NCBI GenBank assembly: GCA_030428885.1
Contig: JAUIEJ010000002.1
Coordinates: 374,501 to 438,500, forward strand
Length of the DNA stretch: 64,000 bases
Source: Gemmatimonadota bacterium
GTDB taxonomy: Bacteria; Gemmatimonadota; Gemmatimonadetes; Longimicrobiales; Gaopeijiaceae
Direction: 5' to 3'
The notes beneath the pieces are model-generated. The model worked only from the letters and a program-made list of their open reading frames with translations, did not search any database and was not told the DNA's origin. Below are positions 45,252 through 54,386 of the stretch, piece after piece (the first letter of the stretch is position 1; every line of letters starts with the position of its first letter). The position numbers and the translations under genes were made by a program.

Positions 45252-46675
45252 CACCCCTGTCCGTCGGGCTGGGGACCCGATTCCTCGTCGTGGGACGGGT
45301 CGAATCGGGTGTACTGCTTGTGGAAGTGGAGCCATACCACCCCGGTGGGGCCGTTCCGCTGCTTGGCCACGATGAGCTCGGCCTTCCCCTCCAGGGACGT
45401 TCCGTCTTCGGATACCGCCCCAAAGTAGTACTCGGGCCGGAACAGGAACATGACGATATCGGCATCCTGCTCGATGCTTCCGGACTCCCGCAGGTCGGAC
45501 AGCATGGGCCGCTTGTCGTTGCGCTGTTCCGGCGCCCGGGAGAGCTGGGAGAGGGCGACGAGGGGCACGTCGAGTTCCCGGGCCAGGGCCTTCAGGCCCC
45601 GGGAGATCTGGCTCACCTCCTGGACCCGGCTCTCGGACTTGCCGCTGCCCCCCATGAGCTGGAGGTAGTCCACCACGATCATGCCCAGTTCCTTCCCCTC
45701 GGCCTTGACGTCGCTGGCCAGACGCCGAGCCTTGGCCCGCATCTCCAGGACCGACATGCCCGGGGTGTCGTCGATCCAGATGGGGGCGTTGTTGAGGTGC
45801 CCCGCGGCGGCCCCCAGGCGCTGGCTCTCGTCGGGCGTCATCCCGCCCCGGCGAATGTGCTGGGCGTCGACCCGGGCCTCGGCGGAGAGGAGTCGCTTCA
45901 GGAGCTGTTCCTTGCTCATCTCCAGGCTGAAGACGGCCACGGGCACCTGGTGGTCGATGGCGGCGGTGGCGGCCACGTTCAACACCCACGACGTCTTCCC
46001 CATGGACGGCCGCGCCGCCACGATGCACAGGTCACCGGGCTGGAGTCCCGTACTCATGTTGTCCAGCTTCGGGAATCCCGTGGGGATGCCGGTGATGGGC
46101 GACCCCGACGTCTGGAGCCGTTCGATCTCCTCGAAGGCGGGCCAGAGCAGGTCCTTGATCCGGACGAAGCCCTCCCGCTCCTGGCTCTGGGCCACCTGGA
46201 AGATCCGGGCCTCGGCCTCGTCCAGGATCTCGTCGACGTCGCGCTCGCCCTGCTCGAAGGCGTTGCGGATGGTCTCCTGCGAGGCGTCGATGAGGCGCCG
46301 CAGGAGCGCCTTCTCCCGCACCAGGCGAGCGTGGTACTCGATGTTCGCGGCGGTGGGCACCGAGTCCAGGAGCCACGCCACGTAGTCCACGCCCCCCACC
46401 CGATCCAGATCGTCGGTCTTCTTGAGCTCCTCGGCGGTCAGGATGGGGTCGATGGCCTCGCCCCGCTCGAAGAGGCGGGACATGGTCCGGAAGAGGATCC
46501 TGTGGGACTCCTGATAGAACATGCCCGAGTCCAGAATCTCCACGGCCCGGGCCACGGCGTCCCGATCCTGGAACATGCCGCCCAGCACCGCCGCTTCGGC
46601 CTCCCGCGACCACGGCGGACGCCGGTCCAGCGAGGCGGGACGGTCGGGCACGGGCCCTCCGAGGTCGAAGTTCAT
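45248..46675 (-). CDS. dnaB: Replicative DNA helicase
   Basis: 475 residues. The N-terminal helical domain (EAEAAVLGGMF, DPILTAEELKK) is followed by a linker and a RecA-like motor with Walker A ARPSMGKTS, Walker B IVVDYLQLM and the arginine-finger region. No intein was seen. It unwinds DNA at the replication fork. Its ATG overlaps the uracil-DNA glycosylase stop by 4 bp, linking repair and replication genes. Confidence 0.96.
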   Translation of the reverse strand: MNFDLGGPVPDRPASLDRRPPWSREAEAAVLGGMFQDRDAVARAVEILDSGMFYQESHRILFRTMSRLFERGEAIDPILTAEELKKTDDLDRVGGVDYVAWLLDSVPTAANIEYHARLVREKALLRRLIDASQETIRNAFEQGERDVDEILDEAEARIFQVAQSQEREGFVRIKDLLWPAFEEIERLQTSGSPITGIPTGFPKLDNMSTGLQPGDLCIVAARPSMGKTSWVLNVAATAAIDHQVPVAVFSLEMSKEQLLKRLLSAEARVDAQHIRRGGMTPDESQRLGAAAGHLNNAPIWIDDTPGMSVLEMRAKARRLASDVKAEGKELGMIVVDYLQLMGGSGKSESRVQEVSQISRGLKALARELDVPLVALSQLSRAPEQRNDKRPMLSDLRESGSIEQDADIVMFLFRPEYYFGAVSEDGTSLEGKAELIVAKQRNGPTGVVWLHFHKQYTRFDPSHDEESGPQPDGQGW

Positions 46676-47523
46676 CGACCCTCCACCACCTGTCGGAGCA
46701 ACTGGAGGTCGTCCCAGGTGGGGCGGGTCCAACTGCCGTTCCGGAGAAGGGCCGCCGGATGGTAGGTCACCACCAGGGGCACGCCCTCGTAGGCGTGGAC
46801 CTGGCCCCGTAGCTTCCCCAGGGCCGCGTCGCGCCGGCCCGTGAGGAGCTGGGCCGCGAAGGTGCCCACGGCCAGGATCGCCTCGGGCCGGACCAGCTCG
46901 ATCTGGCGCCGCAGGAACGGCGAACAGGTGTCGATCTCGTCCTGCTGGGGATTCCGGTTCCCCGGGGGGCGACACTTGAGGACGTTGCAGATGTAGACCG
47001 AACGCTTCCGGGAGAAGTCCACCGACGCCAGCATGAGGTCCAGGAGCTTCCCGGCGGCGCCCACGAAGGGCAGCCCGGTCCGGTCTTCGTTGGCCCCGGG
47101 GGCCTCCCCCACCACCATGACCCGGGCGTCGGGAACGCCGTCGGCGTACACCGCCTGGGTCCGGGTCTCGTGGAGTCGGCAGCCCGTGCACCCCAGGACG
47201 GCCTCGCGGAGGGCGCCGGCGTCGAGCTCACCGACCACCGGGAGGGCCGTGCCCGGGTCCGGGATCGCCGCAGGAGCGGCGGGCGTCGGCGCCGCCACGG
47301 CGGCCACCGGGAGCGTCGGGGCCACCGGGGGCCGGGCCGGCGGTGTGTCCCGGACCATGGGGTCCGGGGCGGCGGGCGGGACGGGCGCCCTCCGCGGAGC
47401 CGTGCGCCCGGCCCGGGCCAGGGCCAGGGCCTCGCCCCGGTCGAGCCCCTCGAAGAAGAGGGGGGCCGTGCCCAGGTCGAGGCGCTGGCGGAGGAGCCGG
47501 GCCACTTCGGCGGCGTCGGTCAC
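46672..47523 (-). CDS. Family 4-type uracil-DNA glycosylase (iron-sulfur)
   Basis: 283 residues. The C-terminal 190 residues are a uracil-DNA glycosylase: GCTGCRLHETR, the motif GEAPGANED, FVGAAGKLLD, a CNVLKCRPPGNRNP segment with a later Cys (DTCSPF), and a second active-site motif HPAALLR. The four Cys fit the [4Fe-4S] of family 4 and 5 enzymes. About 90 N-terminal residues are Ala/Pro-rich with no clear domain. The GTG start overlaps the coaBC stop. Confidence 0.9.
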   Translation of the reverse strand: MTDAAEVARLLRQRLDLGTAPLFFEGLDRGEALALARAGRTAPRRAPVPPAAPDPMVRDTPPARPPVAPTLPVAAVAAPTPAAPAAIPDPGTALPVVGELDAGALREAVLGCTGCRLHETRTQAVYADGVPDARVMVVGEAPGANEDRTGLPFVGAAGKLLDLMLASVDFSRKRSVYICNVLKCRPPGNRNPQQDEIDTCSPFLRRQIELVRPEAILAVGTFAAQLLTGRRDAALGKLRGQVHAYEGVPLVVTYHPAALLRNGSWTRPTWDDLQLLRQVVEGR

Positions 47524-48758
47524 GTGTGCTCCCGACCCCGAAGCAGTTCGGCCGCCCGACCCACGATGCGGTCGGCCACCCGCTCCTTGGTGAGCACCGG
47601 AAGGGCCGTGGGTTCGGCCCGGGGTTCCAGCAGGGTGACCCGGTTGGTCTCCACTTCGAACCCCGCCTCGGGATCGCCGGCGTCGTTGGCCACCAGGAGG
47701 TCGAACCCCTTCTCCTCCAGCTTGGCCCGGGCGTGGTCCAGGAGGTCGTGGGTCTCCAGGGCGAAGCCCACGGCCACGGCCCCCTCCTTCCGCAGGGGGC
47801 GGGACTCCACGGAGATGTCGGGGTTGGCCGTGAGCGGGACGGTGGGGGGCCCGTCCAGTTCCCGCCGCTTCATCTTGGCGTCGGCGGGATCGGAGGGCCG
47901 GAAGTCGGCCACGGCAGCGGCGTAGATCACCACGTCGGCCCGGGTCACGGGCTCCCGCACGGCCTCCAGCATCTCCCGGGCCGTCTCCACCCGGTGGGTC
48001 GTCACCCCCACGGGCGCGGGCAGCGAAGAGGGGCCGGACACCAGCGTCACGTCGGCCCCGGCGAGCCACGCCGCTTCGGCCAGGGCGTACCCCATGCGCC
48101 CCGAGGAGCGGTTGCCCAGATACCGGACCGGATCCACGGCCTCCCGGGTGGGCCCGGCGGTCACCAGCACCCGGCGGCCCGCCAGGGGCCCGGCGGCGCC
48201 CAGGGCCCGACCCACCCGGGCCACGATCTCGCCGGGCTCCACGAGCCGCCCCGGGCCGTCGGCCTCGCCCACGGCCAGGGCACCCTGGTCCGGGCCCACG
48301 AGGGTGTAGCCCAGGGCTTCGCACCGGCGCGCGTTGTCCTGCACCGCCGGATGGGCCCACATGCGGTCGTTCATGGCCGGGCACAGAAGCACGGGCGCCC
48401 GGGTGGCGAGGAGGGTCGTGGCCAGGAGGTCGTCGGAGCGTCCGTCGGCCGCCCGGGCCAGCACATCGGCGGTGGCCGGGGCGACACAGACCACGTCGGC
48501 CTCCCGCCCCAGGCGGATGTGGACCGCCGCGCCGTCGGCGGCGAAGGGGTCGGTGTACACGGCTCGGCCGGTCACCCCCTCGAACGAGAGGGGGCGCACG
48601 AACTCCCGGGCCGCCCGGGTCATGACCACGTCGACCGCCGCGCCGAGGCGCGTGAGGTCACGGGCGACCTGGACGACCTTGTAGGCGGCGATGCCACCGG
48701 TCACCCCCAGGACGACGCGACGCCCCTCCCAGGGAGCCCGGGGCCCGTCGACCCGCAC
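47520..48758 (-). CDS. coaBC: Bifunctional phosphopantothenoylcysteine decarboxylase/phosphopantothenate-cysteine ligase
   Basis: 412 residues. The N-terminal CoaC half has GVTGGIAAYKVVQ, a flavin-site APATADVLAR segment and CPAMNDRMW. The C-terminal CoaB half has LVTAGPTREAVDPVRYLGNRSSG and the Lys-containing ADAKMKRRE. Together they make phosphopantetheine for coenzyme A. The start is a GTG 16 bp after rpoZ with GAGGGG ahead. Confidence 0.95.
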   Translation of the reverse strand: MRVDGPRAPWEGRRVVLGVTGGIAAYKVVQVARDLTRLGAAVDVVMTRAAREFVRPLSFEGVTGRAVYTDPFAADGAAVHIRLGREADVVCVAPATADVLARAADGRSDDLLATTLLATRAPVLLCPAMNDRMWAHPAVQDNARRCEALGYTLVGPDQGALAVGEADGPGRLVEPGEIVARVGRALGAAGPLAGRRVLVTAGPTREAVDPVRYLGNRSSGRMGYALAEAAWLAGADVTLVSGPSSLPAPVGVTTHRVETAREMLEAVREPVTRADVVIYAAAVADFRPSDPADAKMKRRELDGPPTVPLTANPDISVESRPLRKEGAVAVGFALETHDLLDHARAKLEEKGFDLLVANDAGDPEAGFEVETNRVTLLEPRAEPTALPVLTKERVADRIVGRAAELLRGREHT

Positions 48759-48774
48759 GCCCCGCCCCTCCCGC

Positions 48775-48990
48775 TCAGTCCTCGCGACGGCGGCGGCCCA
48801 CCAGCCTGAACTCGATCTGACCCGACGTCAGGGCCTCGAGGGACCGGGTGGTCAGCTTCTTCTCCTCGCCCAGGGGCAGGACCTCACGGGGGAGGTTGTT
48901 GAGCTCCCGGGCGTACTTGGCCGCCACCAGGACGCCCAGGTACTTGCTGTACGTGTTCTTGGCCACTTCGGCCGGGGTGAACACCCGCAT
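48775..48990 (-). CDS. rpoZ: RNA polymerase omega subunit
   Basis: 71 residues. It contains the omega signature around NTYSKYLGVLVAAKYARELN and ends in a basic tail. Position between gmk and coaBC is a common bacterial order, which supports the call. It lies 24 bp after gmk. Confidence 0.9.
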   Translation of the reverse strand: MRVFTPAEVAKNTYSKYLGVLVAAKYARELNNLPREVLPLGEEKKLTTRSLEALTSGQIEFRLVGRRRRED

Positions 48991-49014
48991 GTCGTTCTCC
49001 TTGTTCGTGAACCT

Positions 49015-49692
49015 CTAGTCTCCGCCGCTCCCCTCGGGAACGGCGGTCTCCATCTCCTCCAACGCCCGGGCCACGCCCCGCTTCAGGGCCGCCACCCGTT
49101 CCTCCGTTTCCTCGGCGCCGAGTCCCGGGTGCCCGTGGAGCACCACGTCCCGGACTCGCGCCACCGCGTCATCCAGGTCGTCGTTCACCACCACCACGTC
49201 GAACGCCGTCACGTCGTCCAGCTCCCGAGCCGCCGACCGCAGTCGTCGCGCCCGCTCCCCCGGGCCCTCGGTTCCCCGACCGTGGAGCCGCTCCATCCAC
49301 ACGTCCACCGAGGGCGGCAGCACGAACAGCAGCAGGGCGTTGGGCACCCGGTCACGGATCTGCCGCGCGCCCTGCACGTCGATGTCCAGGAGAGGGTATC
49401 GCCCTCCCGCGGCCGCATCGTCCAGATTCCGGATGGGCGTCCCGTAGAGCCGACCGTGTACGCGCGCCCACTCGGCCAGTTCCCCGACCCGCACCATCTC
49501 CTTGAAGCCGTCTTCGTCGGTGAACACGTAGTCCACCCCATCCCGCTCTCCGGGCCGCGGCGCCCGGGTCGTGGCCGACACGGAAAACACGAACGGTCCC
49601 GGACCCTCCACCAGCCGCCGGGCGATGGTGGTCTTGCCGGCCCCCGAGGGAGCCGCCAGCACCACCGGCCGGGCCCGGTCGTCGAGCACCAC
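49015..49692 (-). CDS. gmk: Guanylate kinase
   Basis: 225 residues. P-loop APSGAGKTT, GMP-site SATTRAPRPGERDGVDY, DIDVQGARQIR and FVLPPSVDVW are all present. It phosphorylates GMP to GDP. A GTG start shares one base with the yicC stop (TAGTG); a second GTG three bases on is an alternative. The C-terminal extension is acidic. Confidence 0.94.
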   Translation of the reverse strand: MVLDDRARPVVLAAPSGAGKTTIARRLVEGPGPFVFSVSATTRAPRPGERDGVDYVFTDEDGFKEMVRVGELAEWARVHGRLYGTPIRNLDDAAAGGRYPLLDIDVQGARQIRDRVPNALLLFVLPPSVDVWMERLHGRGTEGPGERARRLRSAARELDDVTAFDVVVVNDDLDDAVARVRDVVLHGHPGLGAEETEERVAALKRGVARALEEMETAVPEGSGGD

Positions 49693-50573
49693 TACTCGAC
49701 GTTCTCCACCTGCTCCCGCAGGCGCTCGATCTCTTCCTTCAGCGACACCGCGGCGTGGGAGATCCGGGCGTCGTTGGCCTTGCTGCCGATGGTGTTCGCC
49801 TCCCGGTGCATCTCCTGCACCACGAACGACAACCGCTTGCCCACGGGCTCGTCGGCGGCGAAGGCCTCCGTGAAGAGTTCGATGTGGGAGCGGAACCGCA
49901 CGATCTCCTCGTTGATGTCCCACTTCTCGGCGAGGTACGCCACTTCCCGCGCAAGCCGATCCTCGTCCACCTCTTCGCTCCCGGCCAACTCAGCCACCTG
50001 GGCCCGAAGCCGGTCGCGCTCCTGCCGGAGCCGCTCCGGCGCCCGCTCCTCGACGGTGTCCAACTGGGCCGTCATGGCGGCCAGGCGCTGGGCCATGTCG
50101 GCCCGGAGCCGCTCCCCTTCCGCTTCCCGATGGCTCACCACCGACCGGGCCGCCCGATCCACCACCTCCCGCACCGCCTCCGGGTCCACGGCGGGGCGTT
50201 CCCTCGCCTCCGGCGCCTGGAAGATGTCTCCGAACCGGAGCAGGGAGGCCACGTCCACGTCGCCGTGAAGCTGCAGGGAGTCCCTCATCTCCCGGAGCAG
50301 CCCGGCGTACCGCCCGGCCCGGGCCAGATCGATCCGGGGCAGGTCGTCGCTCGCCTCCTCCGCGCGGTCGAAGGAGATGGAGACGGAGACGTGTCCCCGG
50401 GACAGGTGGACCCGCAGCCAGTGCTGGATCTCGTGCTCCACCCGATCGAATCCCGGCGGCGTGCGCACGCTGGTGTTCAGGAACCGGTGGTTCACCGTCT
50501 TGATCTGGACGCGGAGGAGCCCGTCCTCCACCGGGTGCTCGGCCTCGCCGAACCCGGTCATGCTGCGGATCAT
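49692..50573 (-). CDS. yicC: YicC family endoribonuclease
   Basis: 293 residues, the usual length. The N terminus MIRSMTGFGEAE, the internal VNHRFLN, and the C-terminal KRLSFVVQEMHREANTIGSKAND are family signatures. YicC proteins cleave RNA and affect small-RNA turnover. It is the first gene of the gmk-to-comF run. Confidence 0.92.
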   Translation of the reverse strand: MIRSMTGFGEAEHPVEDGLLRVQIKTVNHRFLNTSVRTPPGFDRVEHEIQHWLRVHLSRGHVSVSISFDRAEEASDDLPRIDLARAGRYAGLLREMRDSLQLHGDVDVASLLRFGDIFQAPEARERPAVDPEAVREVVDRAARSVVSHREAEGERLRADMAQRLAAMTAQLDTVEERAPERLRQERDRLRAQVAELAGSEEVDEDRLAREVAYLAEKWDINEEIVRFRSHIELFTEAFAADEPVGKRLSFVVQEMHREANTIGSKANDARISHAAVSLKEEIERLREQVENVE

Positions 50574-50629
50574 GGGGCACTCCCGACGTGATCCGGAAAC
50601 CCTCCCGTGGAACCCGGAAACCTAATCGG

Positions 50630-52759
50630 TCAGTTCCAGAGGGTCCACCGGACGCCGTAGACCGACCGCGTCTGGAGCAGCAGGCGGTCGGGAAAGTCCT
50701 GGTTGGACCGGCGCAGGGTCACGTTCTCGGTGCGGATGAAGATGCGCACGGTCTGGACCCGGACCTGGAGCCAGAAGTCCCACGACTGGTGGAACGGCAC
50801 CACGGGGTAGACGACCTGGTCGTCGACGGTTTCGGGCCAGGGCAGCACCATGCCGTCCCGCCCCTGCACCTGGAGGGACGTCCAGAATTCCAGGTTGCCG
50901 TTCTTGAAGACGTCGTGGAAGTCGAGCCCCCCGGTGTACCGGCGTCGGGGCCGGTAGAAGCCCCCGGTCTCCCACTGCATGAGCGACCCGGTCAGGGCCA
51001 GTCCGTCGAAGAGAATGGGGAGCCCGAGTCGCCCCGACACCTCGTACCCCGTCACCTCCTGGCCCGGGACGGCCTCGCCGGCCCGGGTGCCCAGGATCTC
51101 CACCGGCAGAATCGAGTCCAGGTCGACCCGATGCCAGGCCCCCACCACGTCCAGCGGTCCCAGAGCCACCCGCGCCCCGGCCCGCAGGGCGGTGCGGTCG
51201 GAGAGGTGGAAGTCGGGGAGGGTGTCGGGCACGGGAGGAAGGGTGTCCACCGCCGTCGTGTCGGGCTCGGGCACCAGGATCCGAGCCGATTCCATGCTCG
51301 ACCCCCGCACCCCCGAATCCCAACCGGCGAAGAGGGAGACCCCGAAGACCGGCGCGGTCCACGCCCGCACGCCCCGGGTCGTGGCCGAGAGATCCCGGAC
51401 GGGATCGGCCCAGGCGCCGCTCCGGAGCTCCACCGCCACACCCCCCAGGGCGTTCCAGTCCAGGCCGGCCTCGGCCACGAGGCTCCGGGACGGGAGGTCG
51501 CCGGAGAAGAGGCGTCCCTCGGCCAGCGCCCAGAGGCGACCGTCGGCCACCATGACGGGGGGTGGAGGGGGGGGCGGTGGCGCGGGGGTGGCCGCCGGTT
51601 CGGCCACGACCGAATCGGCCACCGCCGGATCCACTGCGGTCGTGTCGGCCACGGCCGGGGGCACCATGACCGTGTCCGCCGCGGTCGTGTCCGCCGCCAC
51701 CGTATCCGCCGCGGTCGGGTCGACCACCACGGCCTCAGCGGTGTCCACGGGCGCCGGACGCGCCCCCAGGGGCCGGTCGAACGACAGGCGGGCGCCGTGC
51801 TGGCGCTGTCGACGGTCCACGGGGGTGAGACCGTCGTCGTCGGCGGTGAGGTTCGCCGAACCCGTGAAGGCCTCGGCCACGAGTCCCTCGGCCAGCCGCG
51901 CCCGGGCCCGGACGGTCCAGGTGGTGCGATCCAGCGATGCGGGAATCGAGTCCAGGGCCACTTCCGTGGTGCTCTTGCGGAGATCGAAGGCCAGGGCGAG
52001 ATCGTCGCCCCGGTGCACGGCGTAGCGGAACCACACCCCCTGACGCGAGCCCGGCTCGTTGCCGCCCCGGCCCTGGGTGTCGTTGCGTTCCATACTCAGG
52101 CCCACGGTCCCCCCCAGGGCCCGAGGGTGCAGGAAGGTGCCCCGGAAGAGGTTGGTGTCCAGATCTCCGGTGCCGGCCTCCACCCGGGACATGGGGCGGG
52201 AGTCGAAGGGCTCCAGCGAGGTGAGTTCGATCCGGATCTCTCCCCCGCCCCGCTCCACCCGCACCTCCTGGATCCCGGCCAGCGACACCCGGGACAGATC
52301 GGTCACGGCGCCGGTGAGGGGGGTCTGCTCGAACCCGTCCACCAGGACCCGGATCCGCCCCCCGGCGGCCCCGGGCCCCACCACCGCCTCGGGGGCGCCG
52401 TAGTCGCCGTAGCGCAGAGGCAGGAGGTCGGGTTCCCGGCTCAGCAGTTCCAGCAGGGTCAGGGCGGGCGTGCCCAGGAGGGCCTCGAGATCCCACACCG
52501 TGACCCCGGACTCGGGCCGAGCCGGGGCCCCGGAGACCAGCCCCGGGAGGGGTCGGAACACCGAGTCGGGATGCACGGTCACCACGGTGTCCACCACCAC
52601 ACCCGAGTCCAGCGCCACCACGCTCACCCCGGGCTCCAGGGAGTCCGGTAGGGTCAGCACCCCGGTGGAGTCGGGATCCTGCCCCCGCACCGAACCGGGC
52701 ATCGCCCCGAAGGCGACGAGGAGCGCGAGCCCGGGGCCCGCCCGACGAGGCGATCTCAC
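50630..52759 (-). CDS. Outer-membrane TonB-dependent receptor-like protein
   Basis: 709 residues. A signal peptide (1-27, ending GSVRGQ) is followed by a plug-like region (IRVLVDGFEQTPLTGAVTDLSRVSLAGIQEVRVERG near 130-165) and a long beta-rich barrel part with an aromatic C-terminal residue (W-N). The middle (about residues 340-405) holds a low-complexity Asp/Thr/Ala/Val/Pro stretch. The length suits a smaller barrel than classical siderophore receptors. No TonB box was found. It overlaps pepA by 4 bp, which suggests cotranscription and a possible link to peptide use. Confidence 0.7.
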   Translation of the reverse strand: MRSPRRAGPGLALLVAFGAMPGSVRGQDPDSTGVLTLPDSLEPGVSVVALDSGVVVDTVVTVHPDSVFRPLPGLVSGAPARPESGVTVWDLEALLGTPALTLLELLSREPDLLPLRYGDYGAPEAVVGPGAAGGRIRVLVDGFEQTPLTGAVTDLSRVSLAGIQEVRVERGGGEIRIELTSLEPFDSRPMSRVEAGTGDLDTNLFRGTFLHPRALGGTVGLSMERNDTQGRGGNEPGSRQGVWFRYAVHRGDDLALAFDLRKSTTEVALDSIPASLDRTTWTVRARARLAEGLVAEAFTGSANLTADDDGLTPVDRRQRQHGARLSFDRPLGARPAPVDTAEAVVVDPTAADTVAADTTAADTVMVPPAVADTTAVDPAVADSVVAEPAATPAPPPPPPPPVMVADGRLWALAEGRLFSGDLPSRSLVAEAGLDWNALGGVAVELRSGAWADPVRDLSATTRGVRAWTAPVFGVSLFAGWDSGVRGSSMESARILVPEPDTTAVDTLPPVPDTLPDFHLSDRTALRAGARVALGPLDVVGAWHRVDLDSILPVEILGTRAGEAVPGQEVTGYEVSGRLGLPILFDGLALTGSLMQWETGGFYRPRRRYTGGLDFHDVFKNGNLEFWTSLQVQGRDGMVLPWPETVDDQVVYPVVPFHQSWDFWLQVRVQTVRIFIRTENVTLRRSNQDFPDRLLLQTRSVYGVRWTLWN
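51587..51735. repeat. Low-complexity repeat region in the receptor-like gene
   Basis: About 150 bp of imperfect repeats with a recurring GCGGTCGTGTC-type unit code alternating Asp-Thr/Ala-Val and a run of seven or more prolines. It may be a flexible or extracellular loop of the barrel. Confidence 0.6.
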
Positions 52760-54252
52760 CCGGCGCGACTCCGGACCCACTCCACCAGCAGGCGCGTGGG
52801 GACTCCGTGGCCGCCCTTCCGCCGGTACGGGACGTCGTCGATCTCGCCGTAGGCCGTCCCGGCGATGTCGAGGTGGGCCCAGGGCACGTCGCCGACGAAT
52901 TCCCGGAGGAAGGCGGCGGCGGTGATGGTCCCGGCGGGGCGCCCGCCCACGTTCTTGAAGTCGGCGGTCTCGCTGGACAACTGCTTCCGGTACTCGGCGT
53001 AGAGCGGCAGGGGCCAGCACCGCTCCCCGGTGCGGTCCCCCGCCTCCCGGAGTTCGGCCACCACGCCGTCGTCGGTGCCCAGGACCGCCGAGGCCTGATG
53101 CCCGAGGCAGATCACCGCGGCCCCCGTGAGGGTGGCGCAGTCGACGATGGCCTCGGGCTCCATGCCCACCACGTAGTCCAGGGCGTCGCAGAGGATCAGC
53201 CGGCCTTCGGCGTCGGTATTGATGACCTCCACCGTCTTGCCGTTGCGGGTGGTCACCACGTCGCCGGGCTTCACCGCCGACGCTCCCAGGAGGTTCTCCG
53301 ACGAGGGGACCACACCCAGCACGTTCCGCTTCACTCCCAGCTTGCCCACGGCCCACATGGCCGCCAGCACGGCGGCGCCCCCGGACATGTCGAATTTCAT
53401 CTCCTCCATGCCCTTGGCGGGCTTGATGGAGATGCCCCCGGCATCGAAGGTCAGCCCCTTCCCCACCAGGGCCAGGGGCGCCTCACCGTCGGCCCCGCCA
53501 TGGTGGCGCAGGACGATGAGTCGCGGCTCCTGGTCCGAACCGGCGGTGACGGCCAGGAGGGCACCCATGCCTTCCTCCCGCATGCGCTCCGGCCCCAGCA
53601 CGTCGATCTCCAGCCCCACCTCCTCGGCGATGCTCCGGGCCTCGGCGGCCAGGTGTTCGGGCGTGGCCACGTTTCCGGGGCGCGACTGGAGGTTGCGGGC
53701 GCGGTTCTCCGCCGCCGCCACCACCGAGCCCACCTGGACCGCGTCCCGGGCCGCGTCCACCGACGCCGCCGGCGAGATCACCACCCCCGACTCCACGACC
53801 GTGGGGGCTTCGTCCTCCCCCGCTCCGGTCTTCAGTTCCCGGAAGCGCCACGATGCCAGCACCAGGCCCTCGGCCGCGGCCCGGGCCGCGGCGGCGACGC
53901 CGCACCCGGGGTCGTCGGGAAGGAGAACCGCCACCGACGTGAGGCGCCGTTCCTCGGCGAGCCGCACGCCCCGGGCCGCGAAGCGTCGGAGGTCTTCGGC
54001 GCCCAGGGCGTCGCCGCCCGGGCCCACGCCCACGAAGGCCACCCGGGCGGTGCCCGGGCCGGCCGACACCCGGGCCACCACCGTCCGGCCCACGGCGCCC
54101 GACAGGTCGTCGGATTCACGATCGGCCACCCCTCCCACGGGGTCGGGGAGCGGGGGCAGTTCGGGGCCGTCGGCTCCGGCGACCACGGGAACGACGAGCA
54201 GGGGAGTGTCGAGGTCCGCGAGGTCGGCTCGGGACGCGGTGCGCACGTGCAT
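52756..54252 (-). CDS. pepA: Leucyl aminopeptidase (M17)
   Basis: 498 residues. Metal ligands lie in LVGKGLTFDAGGISIKPAKG (K, D), FDMSGGAAV (D) and NTDAEGRL (D, E), all intact. The N-terminal domain is divergent, as is usual. It removes N-terminal residues from peptides in the cytoplasm. The ATG at 54252 begins the first clear helix region. It starts the operon with the receptor-like gene. Confidence 0.93.
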   Translation of the reverse strand: MHVRTASRADLADLDTPLLVVPVVAGADGPELPPLPDPVGGVADRESDDLSGAVGRTVVARVSAGPGTARVAFVGVGPGGDALGAEDLRRFAARGVRLAEERRLTSVAVLLPDDPGCGVAAAARAAAEGLVLASWRFRELKTGAGEDEAPTVVESGVVISPAASVDAARDAVQVGSVVAAAENRARNLQSRPGNVATPEHLAAEARSIAEEVGLEIDVLGPERMREEGMGALLAVTAGSDQEPRLIVLRHHGGADGEAPLALVGKGLTFDAGGISIKPAKGMEEMKFDMSGGAAVLAAMWAVGKLGVKRNVLGVVPSSENLLGASAVKPGDVVTTRNGKTVEVINTDAEGRLILCDALDYVVGMEPEAIVDCATLTGAAVICLGHQASAVLGTDDGVVAELREAGDRTGERCWPLPLYAEYRKQLSSETADFKNVGGRPAGTITAAAFLREFVGDVPWAHLDIAGTAYGEIDDVPYRRKGGHGVPTRLLVEWVRSRAG

Positions 54253-54386
54253 GGGACTCCGGGTGGGCGGGAACACGGAAGGTGGTAGCCGGGGGACCCG
54301 ATGGGGGTTCCGCCGGTACCGGTGGACGGGGCGCCGGAAGTTGGCCGCGGCGCGAGTGGGGATCAAGGCATCCAGGAGGCAGGACG

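Noticed and set aside
45248-46675. Unusual Walker A in DnaB (Ala instead of the first Gly)
   Set aside because: Bacterial DnaB proteins commonly have AARPSMGKT, so this is normal.
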